Source of the DNA: Bacillota bacterium
Lineage (GTDB): Bacteria > Bacillota > Clostridia > Lachnospirales > Lachnospiraceae
NCBI GenBank assembly: GCA_023413555.1
Contig: JAEZPG010000019.1
Location: 1-28,868 of the forward strand
Direction: 5' to 3'
Length of the DNA: 28,868 nucleotides
A model generated the notes under the pieces. It saw only the letters and a program-made list of their open reading frames with translations, made no database searches and was not told the origin of the DNA. Of the stretch, positions 21,592-28,868 are shown in pieces (the stretch's first letter is position 1; each line of letters starts with the position of its first letter). The translations under genes were made by a program, and so were the position numbers.

Positions 21592-23108
21592 TTTGCATTC
21601 ACTCCTAATAAATTATTGATAATGACTTCCTGGGTTTTCCTTTCACCCTCTACAACATCCATAATTGCGCCTTCATACATAACATAGATTCGGTTGCATA
21701 AGCCTATCAGCTCCTCCATCTCAGGCGAAACCAGAATTACTGCCTTTTTCTGCTTTGTCAGCTCATGAATCAGATTATATATCTCGAATTTAGCACCGAT
21801 ATCAATCCCTCTAGTAGGTTCATCCAAAAGAAAAATCTCAGTTTCACGTAGTATCCATTTAGCAATAACAATCTTCTGCTGATTACCACCAGACAGCTTG
21901 CTGACATTTTGCCATAAGGAATAATAGTTAAGGTCCATCTTCTCATTAATATCATAGGCACTCTTTAATTCTTCTTCATGGTTTTGGAATATACGTAATT
22001 TTCTGAACTTATCCATAGAAGGAAGTATTGTATTGTCCTTGATACTAAATTTCAGATTTAGTCCTAGGGTCCTTCTTTCATCTGGTACAAGTCCCATTCC
22101 CAGCTTTATCGCTTTATATGGTTTTCTTACATTAACCTTTTTACCCTTTACTCTTACCTCACCTTTTACGGTCTTATGATGGCCAAAAATAGCCTGAATA
22201 AGCTCGGTTTTACCTGCTCCCAAAAGTCCTGCAAGTCCTATTACTTCACCTTCACGTACCTGTAAGTTGATATTTCTGAAAGCTTTTGAAGCTGTAAGAT
22301 CCTTCACTTCAAGAATGATGTTACCGATATCTTCATTAATTGGCGGATAGACATGAGCCAGTTCTCGTCCTATAATCATCTTAACTAATTTGTTTTTATC
22401 AATATCTGCCACATATCCAGAATTAATATAGCGGCCGTCACATAATACCGTATAAGTATCACAGCATTCAAACACTTCATTCAAACGATGAGAAATATAA
22501 ATAATCCCAGTTCCTTGTTTCTTCAGTATTTCAATAATACGGAAGATATTCTCTATGTCTTTTTCCTGAAGTACTGCAGTAAGCTCATCAAATATTACAA
22601 TCTGTGGATTATCCATAATTGCCTTTGCTAATTGAATGATCTGTCTTTCTGCGGTTCTTAAATTTTTAACCGGTACATGCAGATTAACATTACACTGCAG
22701 GAAATCCATAATTTCCTTTGCCTGCTGATCCAATGCTTTCCAGTCTACAAAACCATGTTTCGTTTTGTAGCGTCCTATAAATAAGTTTTCTACTCCATTC
22801 ATATCACCCATTAAGGTAAATTCCTGATGAACAATAGCTATTCCTTTGCTTTGAGATTCTCTCACGCTATAGGAAGGTATTTTAACCTTTTCACCTTTAA
22901 TATAGAGTTCGCCTTCTGTCATCTTATTCTCGCCGGTAATACATTTAGACAGTGTAGATTTTCCTGCTCCATTTTCACCTACGAGGGCATGACATTCACC
23001 AGGCATTAATGTAAAATTAACACCCGATAGCGCTTTTACACCAGGAAACTCCATCGTACAGTTTTTTATCTCTATCAAGGGTGTTATTTTTCCTTCTTTG
23101 TCATCCAA
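21588..23108 (-). CDS. Sugar ABC transporter ATP-binding protein (RbsA/MglA type)
   Basis: A 506-residue double-domain ATPase. I prefer the TTG start at 23108 (LDDKEGKITPLIEIKNCTME) because AGGGGG lies 9 bases ahead, 20 bases after the previous stop; an upstream in-frame ATG at 23144 would overlap it and lacks a site. The first domain has Walker A GENGAGKST, but its signature is degenerate (LRTAERQ instead of L-S-x-G-E) and Walker B ends DELTA instead of DEPTA. The second domain has an unusual Walker A (GLLGAGKTE, as in this family) and an intact KLSGGNQQK signature with LLDEPTRGIDIGAK. Likely only the second domain keeps the full catalytic set. It powers the RbsC-like permease. Confidence 0.92.
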   Translation of the reverse strand: MDDKEGKITPLIEIKNCTMEFPGVKALSGVNFTLMPGECHALVGENGAGKSTLSKCITGENKMTEGELYIKGEKVKIPSYSVRESQSKGIAIVHQEFTLMGDMNGVENLFIGRYKTKHGFVDWKALDQQAKEIMDFLQCNVNLHVPVKNLRTAERQIIQLAKAIMDNPQIVIFDELTAVLQEKDIENIFRIIEILKKQGTGIIYISHRLNEVFECCDTYTVLCDGRYINSGYVADIDKNKLVKMIIGRELAHVYPPINEDIGNIILEVKDLTASKAFRNINLQVREGEVIGLAGLLGAGKTELIQAIFGHHKTVKGEVRVKGKKVNVRKPYKAIKLGMGLVPDERRTLGLNLKFSIKDNTILPSMDKFRKLRIFQNHEEELKSAYDINEKMDLNYYSLWQNVSKLSGGNQQKIVIAKWILRETEIFLLDEPTRGIDIGAKFEIYNLIHELTKQKKAVILVSPEMEELIGLCNRIYVMYEGAIMDVVEGERKTQEVIINNLLGVNAK

Positions 23109-23128
23109 TTTTGTATTCCCCCTTTCAT

Positions 23129-25228
23129 TTATAGCCATAACCATCCAAGAGCTTCTACTCCCGAACAGATGATGTTATCATCCGGTTCCTCAGGATGCCT
23201 GATATTATGTATCAGCCTTTTTATCTCATGATATGGGAACATGCAACTTCCCACACCAGTTTCATTTACCGGATTAATATCAAAGAACATTTCCTTTACA
23301 ATGTCATAATCCTTTTCGTTATAATAAAGGATTTTGTCTAATAACTGATCTTTCTTTGTAGGATCCTGCTCTTTTTCATACTCAAGTGCTGCCAATACCA
23401 TATCATAAATTACTGCATTTCGACGTTGTGCATTTTCCAATTTATCAAAATGCGGTAGCCATGGACGTAGTTTTTGACTATGATAGGCTTTTTCTCTTAG
23501 TATATTGATTTTATCTAGAATATCTGTGTGATTTGATTTTGCCGTAAGGATAGCAGGTATATCATTTTGGGTCATCTTATTCTTCTGGAATGGGAATGGT
23601 GTCGTATATAATGGAATTTGACTTTCATGAATAGTAACAATATTCTTCATAATATATAATACAGTTTCACCCAATTCACCAAAGTTAAGGCTGCATGCTT
23701 TATGATAGAATTCCTCTTCATCCATCATGGAACCCCACCCATAATTTCCATGAGCAAATAAATGCATAAATAATCCATACCATTCAAACATAAATCCGTT
23801 GATGCCATGGACATTCATCCTTACACTCCCTTTATGTTGCATAATATCAGTTTCTAAAACCTGTACATTTGCTTCATCTTCATAACGAATCATGTTGGAT
23901 TTAAAAGTACGGTACAATCTTCCCATGGTTGAGGTAATTGAATTTGATTCCGTATCTCTGCCCCATATCCGATCCTTTCCGAAAACCTCACACCACTTGC
24001 TAAATTCCGTCTCCGGAACATAAAGCCCAGGAGCCCAGAATAGCATAATATCCTTTGGCATAGAGTCCAAACACTCTTTTAGGAAGTCCGGATCTTTTTC
24101 CAACGGCGGCTGTCTGAATGCACGAATTCCTAAAACAACTGCCGGATTTATTTCACGTATTGCATCATATATCTTTCCTAACAGCCACATATTTGCTTTA
24201 TGCTTTGCTTCTCCCGGTGTCTTTGCTGTAGCATGCCAGCGTTTTTTACACTCCTCACATTCACAGTACCAGAAACCTTCTTCGCTTTCCTCCAAGGTAT
24301 ATCCGTCAAATCCTAATCTTGCTATCTGACGCATAGATTCTACGATATAATCAACTGTTCCCGGATAACTAAGGCATAGTGAATCAAAATCATTTAGGAA
24401 ACCACTGCTTTTTGGTGGCTTTGTTCTCGCTTGTGGGTGCTTTATTGTATATGCACCGTTATATGAATTTAATCCGACATAAGCAAATACTTTTACTTCA
24501 AATTTATGTGCCAGTTGAATGAATTGATCTAGAAATGGTTCCTCCAAATTAGGATGTGTATAACGAACAGTAAGCCATCTGCGGTTTTCTGCATTCCATA
24601 TCTTAACCGGTATATTTTGAAAAACTGTTTCCGGATATTCTGAAAGCTCAAAAGGCCAATATCCATACATAACCAAATTAAACTGATTGATCTTATTATC
24701 CAGACATATATTCAAATACTGTACCCAGTCTTCATATCCCCATAACTGGCTATCAAATCCCAAGCGGCCATAACCTGCATACCAGGAAAAGGTTTGAGCA
24801 ATTGCTCTGACCGGCAACGATGGATAATCAGTTATATGGCAGAGTGGTAGTCTATAGTAACCATCTACTGTTTCAGACAAGAGCATTTTAATTGAAGTAA
24901 TTGCATTGATAAAGCCAGCTTTGTTTTCATATTTTAATAAAACTTCATTCTCTGAAATACTGATATCATATCCTTGAGCATTCAGTAATTCCACATTCTC
25001 GGCATTTATCCCTTCCAGTGAATTACTGATTCTTACTTTTAGACCATCTGCTTGATTTTGTGTATGGAAACCGATATTTTTATAATTCCAGAAACGAAGT
25101 TTTGTTAATTCTATTAATTCGGATAAGTCAATATTAGTATTATCTACTTGTAAACATATACTACGGAATAAATCTGTAAATCCATCCCAATCTTCTATGT
25201 ACTTCGGTTCAGGCAATAAATTTATCAT
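23129..25228 (-). CDS. Glycoside-hydrolase-like protein with C-x-C-x2-C motif
   Basis: A 699-residue cytoplasmic protein without signal peptide. Residues of about 85-140 (ENEVLLKYENKAGFINAITS, then LCHITDYPSLPVRA) match the zincin-like N-terminal domain that precedes catalytic barrels in GH20, GH67 and alpha-N-acetylglucosaminidase enzymes. A barrel follows from about 150 to 480 (WVQYLNICLDNKINQFNLVM, KFEVKVFAYVGLNSY). The GH20 catalytic D-E pair is not present in its usual form; instead GFDGYTLEESEEGFWYCECE with Cys322, Cys324 and Cys327 (C-x-C-x2-C) sits where the acid residues would be, with Glu313/314 and Glu316/317 nearby. I could not assign a known GH number. A GGAGG precedes ATG 25228. 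It stands between the binding protein and the ATPase, so it presumably cleaves the imported glycoside. Confidence 0.7.
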   Translation of the reverse strand: MINLLPEPKYIEDWDGFTDLFRSICLQVDNTNIDLSELIELTKLRFWNYKNIGFHTQNQADGLKVRISNSLEGINAENVELLNAQGYDISISENEVLLKYENKAGFINAITSIKMLLSETVDGYYRLPLCHITDYPSLPVRAIAQTFSWYAGYGRLGFDSQLWGYEDWVQYLNICLDNKINQFNLVMYGYWPFELSEYPETVFQNIPVKIWNAENRRWLTVRYTHPNLEEPFLDQFIQLAHKFEVKVFAYVGLNSYNGAYTIKHPQARTKPPKSSGFLNDFDSLCLSYPGTVDYIVESMRQIARLGFDGYTLEESEEGFWYCECEECKKRWHATAKTPGEAKHKANMWLLGKIYDAIREINPAVVLGIRAFRQPPLEKDPDFLKECLDSMPKDIMLFWAPGLYVPETEFSKWCEVFGKDRIWGRDTESNSITSTMGRLYRTFKSNMIRYEDEANVQVLETDIMQHKGSVRMNVHGINGFMFEWYGLFMHLFAHGNYGWGSMMDEEEFYHKACSLNFGELGETVLYIMKNIVTIHESQIPLYTTPFPFQKNKMTQNDIPAILTAKSNHTDILDKINILREKAYHSQKLRPWLPHFDKLENAQRRNAVIYDMVLAALEYEKEQDPTKKDQLLDKILYYNEKDYDIVKEMFFDINPVNETGVGSCMFPYHEIKRLIHNIRHPEEPDDNIICSGVEALGWLWL

Positions 25229-25255
25229 ACTGCTTAAGCCTCCTTTTTATCCTAT

Positions 25256-25283
25256 CAGTCGGCAGGCTTTTACCTGCCGACTG
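25256..25283 (-). repeat. Intercistronic hairpin after the binding-protein gene
   Basis: Perfect 11-base stem CAGTCGGCAGG (25256-25266) with CCTGCCGACTG (25273-25283), six-base loop. No T tract follows on the minus strand. It lies 31 bases past the binding-protein stop and 28 bases before the next start, and probably stabilises the upstream message so that more binding protein is made than the rest. Confidence 0.75.
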
Positions 25284-25313
25284 TATGTTTATATTACAAA
25301 CAGATTATTCCAC

Positions 25314-26423
25314 TTAGCCTAACCACTTCCATGATTTCCAATCATACTTGTCTACGTTATCTGGAGTAATACTTTCTGGTTCAGGTAATTCATAATCTGC
25401 AGGAAGCTTTTCTTTCTTTACAAGTGCCTTATACATTGCATCTGCTGCCTGATAACCAAGAACTACTGGATCCTGCAATACTTCACCAATCCAATTTTCA
25501 TTTTTTTCAGTTATCCATGTAAGTACATCCTTATCTCCTGCGATACCAACAAACTTGATTTCATTTCTTCCCTGAGCTACAGCTGCATTATAAGCGCCTA
25601 CAACTTCTGTATCATTATGTCCGCTTACAACATCTATTGTCGCTTCACGCTGAAGTACATTTTCCATTAAGGTCTGAGCGGAATCACGGGTTCCTGCTCC
25701 GCTGTCTCCTTCTTCGATAATCTTTGCATTAGGGAATGTTGCAAGTACAGTCTCCTTAAATCCATTAAAACGATCCGCTGAAACCTGACCGGAAGTAGGG
25801 CGTGTAATAAATAAGCAAACAGGATTATCTTTATTCAATGTTTTAAGGTATTCTACTGCTAGCTCTCCTGCTTTCACTCCCAATGCTTTCATATCATGAC
25901 CTACAAAAGTTGACCATACAGCATCTTCCTCTGATTTGGTTTCCTGTCTGTAGTCACCAATTACGAATGGCATGCCTTGTGCAGTATATTCTTTCATAGT
26001 AGGAATTGCTGAAGATGCGTCAGCAGGGAACAGTATAATTCCTTTACTTCCTGCAGCTATCATGTTTTCAACATTAGTTAACATTGTCTGAACATCAGAT
26101 CTGGAATCTTGGAAATCATACTCAAACTTAACACCATTCTTCTCACCATTAGCTGCCATCCAGTCGTTACAGCCGTCAACAACTCCCTGATACCAGGTAT
26201 AAGCTGTCAATTCCATAATAGAAACGCCAATCTTATACGTTTCTGCTTCTTTTGTGTCTGCTGGCTGACTTGCAACCGGTGATTCACTACTTGGGCTTTC
26301 TGAAGCTGGGGCTTCTGAAGCTGGTTTGGATGGTTCTGGTGATGTTTTCTCTGAATTCGAACCACATCCTGCTAAACTCAACATCAAAATTGAAGCTAAA
26401 ACTAGTGATACTACTTTTTTCAT
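25314..26423 (-). CDS. Sugar ABC transporter substrate-binding lipoprotein
   Basis: A 369-residue binding protein of the ribose/galactose (periplasmic-binding-protein type 4) family. MKKVVSLVLASILMLSLAGC is a lipoprotein signal with the lipobox LAGC and Cys20 as the lipidated residue. A Ser/Pro/Glu/Ala-rich linker (residues about 21-62) tethers the mature domain, which begins YKIGVSIMELTAYTWYQGVV and continues through IAAGSKGIILFPADASSAIP, DTEVVGAYNAA and VGIAGDKDVLTWI. It captures the sugar outside the cell and hands it to the RbsC-like permease. ATG 26423 has AGGAGG 8 bases upstream. It is the first gene of the operon, behind a promoter at 26519-26547 and a dyad in its leader. Confidence 0.92.
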   Translation of the reverse strand: MKKVVSLVLASILMLSLAGCGSNSEKTSPEPSKPASEAPASESPSSESPVASQPADTKEAETYKIGVSIMELTAYTWYQGVVDGCNDWMAANGEKNGVKFEYDFQDSRSDVQTMLTNVENMIAAGSKGIILFPADASSAIPTMKEYTAQGMPFVIGDYRQETKSEEDAVWSTFVGHDMKALGVKAGELAVEYLKTLNKDNPVCLFITRPTSGQVSADRFNGFKETVLATFPNAKIIEEGDSGAGTRDSAQTLMENVLQREATIDVVSGHNDTEVVGAYNAAVAQGRNEIKFVGIAGDKDVLTWITEKNENWIGEVLQDPVVLGYQAADAMYKALVKKEKLPADYELPEPESITPDNVDKYDWKSWKWLG

Positions 26424-26445
26424 AAAAATCCTCCTTTGATTTTTT

Positions 26446-26464
26446 CAAATGATTTAATCATTTG
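26446..26464. promoter_or_regulatory. Perfect 19-base dyad in the operon leader
   Basis: CAAATGATT-T-AATCATTTG is a perfect inverted repeat with a single central base, about 55 bases downstream of the minus-strand promoter and 22 bases before the binding-protein start. It could be an operator acting as a roadblock or a leader hairpin. It has no CG centre, so it differs from LacI sites. Confidence 0.55.
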
Positions 26465-26518
26465 TTTCGTTTTTTGGTGCAATTTGTATATATTTAACAC
26501 CCTTTCGAATGTATTCTC

Positions 26519-26547
26519 ATTTTAGTACCAATATTCGACATAGTCAA
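26519..26547 (-). promoter_or_regulatory. Promoter of the sugar operon
   Basis: On the minus strand TTGACT (26547-26542) and TAAAAT (26524-26519) are separated by 17 bases. It is the only good promoter between the divergent genes for the leftward operon, with a start predicted about 90 bases ahead of the binding-protein gene. Confidence 0.75.
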
Positions 26548-26570
26548 TACGTTCAAAATGTTTTAAATTT

Positions 26571-26578
26571 AAACGTTT
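26571..26578. promoter_or_regulatory. LacI-type operator candidate
   Basis: AAACGTTT is an 8-base palindrome centred on CG, the hallmark centre of LacI-family sites, flanked as TTAAACGTTTCA. It lies eight bases before the -35 box of the regulator promoter and 24 bases upstream of the operon -35 box. The site is short, so this is only a candidate. Confidence 0.45.
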
Positions 26579-26585
26579 CACTTTG

Positions 26586-26614
26586 TTTACAATTCATATT
26601 CAATGTTATATAAT
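26586..26614 (+). promoter_or_regulatory. Promoter of the LacI-type regulator gene
   Basis: TTTACA (26586-26591) and TATAAT (26609-26614) with a 17-base spacer precede the start at 26650 by 36 bases. A LacI-like site sits just upstream of the -35 box. Confidence 0.75.
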
Positions 26615-26649
26615 AACCTAAAATAAATACTAAAAGGGGAGCAATTGAC

Positions 26650-28868
26650 ATGATTACAATTAAAGATGTTGCCAAAATGGCTGGCGTTTCCATCGGTTCC
26701 GTATCTAATTATATAAATCGTACAAAACCTGTCAGTAAAGATCTTTCTGATAAGATTCAGGCAGCAATAGACAAGCTTCAATATTCTCAAAATATGTCAG
26801 CCAAAACTCTGAAATCCAATAGCTCTAATGATATTGGCGTTATTCTTCCAAATCTAGATGATTCCTATTATGTACAATTATTTCAAGGAATAGAAAACTC
26901 CTTTCAAAATACAAATTATTATGTAAATCTTTCATTTTCCTACGATATACCAGCTCTTGAGCAGAATATCGTTCATAATTTTCTAAAACGACGGATATGC
27001 GGATTGTTACTTGTTTCTTGTCAGCCTGATAATTGGAAATTTTATCACGATAATTTCACCTCCAAAGAACGCCCCCTCGTACTAATTGATCGTAGCATAC
27101 ACAGTCTGGATGCAAACTATGTATCCTTTGATAATTATTCAATTATTAATAATATAACCATTAGCTTGCTGGATCAGTCCTATAAAAATATCTTTCTAAT
27201 GTCCGGACCGGATAAATTTGATTGTGAATATAACTGTATTAATGGATACAGAGCAGCCTATGAGATGAAAAACCAAACGTTTGATCCTAATTCCATTATT
27301 ACGACCAATTTAAGCAAGGAAGATGCTTTTCGAAAAACAATACAGTTATTAAAGAGAACGAAACCTGATTCCATTATCTCAACGTCAGAATCAACCTCAA
27401 CAGGTATTATTGAGGGTCTTAATATACTCGGGTTCAGTACTGATGATATACCGGTACTGACCCTAGGAGAAGAACATTGGAATCTATATACCCACTCCTT
27501 TGCCAACTTTTCCGCAGCCCGCCCTGCCATTAACCTTGGACAGACAGCCTCCAATCTTTTGCTAGAGCAAATAGTGTCACCCTATACGAAAGAGACCGAA
27601 AAGATAATATTGAAAAACACAATAACAATGAATACTTTTTCGAAATCAAATGAAATTAGTATAACCTCCTCTGAGCAAATGGATCAACAGCGCTCCATTA
27701 AAATACTCATGATGGATAATCCACAGGTTCATACACTTCAGGGCTTAATAAAGAATTTTGAAAAACATTATGGTATCCATGCCAATATTACTATTTTACC
27801 GCATCATCACCTTTATGATGAAATAATAAACAACCATTCTACTACAGATATCCCTTATGATGTAGTGATGTACGATTTACCATGGCTCTCTTCTCTGGCC
27901 TGTGATCACATTCTGGAGGATATTTCTGAGGTTATTCCTGAAATAGGTACCGATATTTTCTTGCCGAACTGTCTAAAATACTTTAGTTACTTTAATCACC
28001 GTTATTATGGAGTCCCTTTTACGTATGCTCCGCAGATATTTTATTACAGAAAGGATTTATTTGAAAATCCGATACTAGCTGCAGAATACAAAAAGCTTAA
28101 TTCTATGTCCCTCCGTCCGCCTTTAACATTAAAGGAATATAATACGATAGCCAATTTCTTTACTAATATAACAGATGCCATTAATTATGGTATTTCGATA
28201 CCTGCTGCCTATGATGAATGTCTTGCTCCTGAGATTTATATGCGTCTGCGTGCTTATAACGGTAATTTATTTGATTCAAAGAACAATGTGTGCTTTGATT
28301 CTACTCAGACACTAAAAGCCTATATCAATTTTCTCAAATCCATTAAAGTTGCAAAGCCAAATTACCGTACAGCTACTGATGTAAGCGTAGCACAAGACTT
28401 TATACAGGGCGAAACATGTATGTTAATCAGTTATCCAGGCTTTTTGACTGATATTGTTGATTTAAGGAAAAGCAGTATGATTGGTTCCATAGGATATCAT
28501 CATATTCCAGGACGCAGCCCACTTTTAGGTGGTTGGAGTTTCGGCATCAGCAGCCGATCCAGGAATAAAAAAGATGCTTTAGATTTTTTGAAATGGACTT
28601 GTCATGAACAGACAGCTAACTATTTTGCTATGCTTGGCGGACAATCAGCACTTGTATCTACCTACACAAATGACGAGTTGAATAAACTGTATCCTTGGCT
28701 TCCTCTGTATCATTCGACTTATCAGTATACGAAACCTACGCTTCCACCACATTTAAAAAACAATAGAATAATTTCACAAAATGAAATAGATTCTATTGTA
28801 TGTAAATGGATTTATAAACTTTTTGATGATGAGTTGGAGATTCAGGAGGCTATTTCCAATACCCATCA
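26650..28868 (+). CDS. LacI-type regulator fused to family-1 solute-binding domain (partial)
   Basis: Open for 739 codons from ATG 26650 (AGGGGAG upstream) to the window edge; the 3' end lies outside. Residues 1-50 form a LacI helix-turn-helix (MITIKDVAKMAGVSIGSVSN, then YINRTKPVS). Residues of about 60-330 are a LacI-type sensor (IGVILPNLDDSYYVQLFQGI, then GLLLVSCQPDN, YVSFDN, GYRAAYE). From about Ser349 the chain changes into a type-1 extracellular solute-binding fold, without signal peptide: SIKILMMDNPQVHTLQGLIK, IPYDVVMYDLPWLSSLA, FNHRYYGVPFTYAPQIFYYR, GGWSFGISSRSRNKKDALDF. It should sit in the cytoplasm, bind DNA and read two ligands. It is divergent from the sugar operon and is its obvious regulator. 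The fusion is known to me only from Lachnospiraceae-like genomes and is rarely described. Confidence 0.88.
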   Translation, partial: MITIKDVAKMAGVSIGSVSNYINRTKPVSKDLSDKIQAAIDKLQYSQNMSAKTLKSNSSNDIGVILPNLDDSYYVQLFQGIENSFQNTNYYVNLSFSYDIPALEQNIVHNFLKRRICGLLLVSCQPDNWKFYHDNFTSKERPLVLIDRSIHSLDANYVSFDNYSIINNITISLLDQSYKNIFLMSGPDKFDCEYNCINGYRAAYEMKNQTFDPNSIITTNLSKEDAFRKTIQLLKRTKPDSIISTSESTSTGIIEGLNILGFSTDDIPVLTLGEEHWNLYTHSFANFSAARPAINLGQTASNLLLEQIVSPYTKETEKIILKNTITMNTFSKSNEISITSSEQMDQQRSIKILMMDNPQVHTLQGLIKNFEKHYGIHANITILPHHHLYDEIINNHSTTDIPYDVVMYDLPWLSSLACDHILEDISEVIPEIGTDIFLPNCLKYFSYFNHRYYGVPFTYAPQIFYYRKDLFENPILAAEYKKLNSMSLRPPLTLKEYNTIANFFTNITDAINYGISIPAAYDECLAPEIYMRLRAYNGNLFDSKNNVCFDSTQTLKAYINFLKSIKVAKPNYRTATDVSVAQDFIQGETCMLISYPGFLTDIVDLRKSSMIGSIGYHHIPGRSPLLGGWSFGISSRSRNKKDALDFLKWTCHEQTANYFAMLGGQSALVSTYTNDELNKLYPWLPLYHSTYQYTKPTLPPHLKNNRIISQNEIDSIVCKWIYKLFDDELEIQEAISNTH

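Noticed and set aside
1..28868. CRISPR arrays, tRNA or rRNA genes and complete insertion sequences.
   Set aside because: No regularly spaced repeats, no tRNA-like cloverleaf or CCA ends, and no transposase frame were seen on either strand by eye.

Overview
The window is low-GC, densely coding DNA with strong AGGAGG-type ribosome binding sites, TTG starts and short gaps. It looks like a Gram-positive anaerobe of the class Clostridia, most likely a Lachnospiraceae-type organism. This rests on a CD3324-family regulator, a yjdF gene with what looks like its own riboswitch, ribose-type sugar ABC genes next to a LacI-type regulator, and a decayed group II intron end. The species call is inference; no rRNA or housekeeping marker is present.

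Left part (1-7,640): accessory chromosome in mild decay. A minus-strand redox cluster (pirin, NADPH-dependent FMN reductase, nitroreductase) ends at a hairpin terminator. Around it lie damaged genes: a DUF5131 protein with an internal deletion, a DUF3795 gene split by one in-frame TAA, a GyrI-like effector-binding remnant with deletion and frameshift, and a metallo-beta-lactamase-fold protein lacking its metal-binding N-terminal half. Intact genes are a CD3324-type regulator, a GNAT acetyltransferase and a three-domain regulator (AraC HTH, GyrI-like domain, DUF3788).

Middle part (7,640-17,200): yjdF preceded by a probable azaaromatic (yjdF-motif) riboswitch, two more GNAT enzymes, an AlkZ-related protein, an EamA/DMT exporter with a consensus promoter, a MarR regulator beside an unassigned protein, a HAD hydrolase divergent from a LysR regulator, and a TetR regulator followed by an OsmC-family protein. 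The tetR and osmC promoters carry the same inverted repeat, so they look like a self-contained regulon. The 620-base gap after osmC holds a domain V-like relic of a group II intron.

Right part (17,200-28,868): the most interesting system. A minus-strand run from 26,423 to 17,891 encodes a sugar-binding lipoprotein, an unusual 699-residue glycoside-hydrolase-like protein with a C-x-C-x2-C motif, a ribose-type ABC ATPase and permease, an L-rhamnose-mutarotase-family protein, a homologue of the sensory rhodopsin transducer (ASRT), a creatinase-like pita-bread protein that has lost most M24 metal ligands, and a creatininase-family amidohydrolase. A sugar O-acetyltransferase follows after a hairpin. 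Divergent from it, and running off the window, is a regulator fusing a LacI-type HTH and sensor to a second, family-1 solute-binding domain. The intergenic region has a consensus-like promoter in each direction, a LacI-like CG-centred site and a perfect 19-base dyad. Together these suggest import and dismantling of an unknown sugar conjugate, possibly amide- or amidine-linked, controlled by a two-ligand cytoplasmic sensor.
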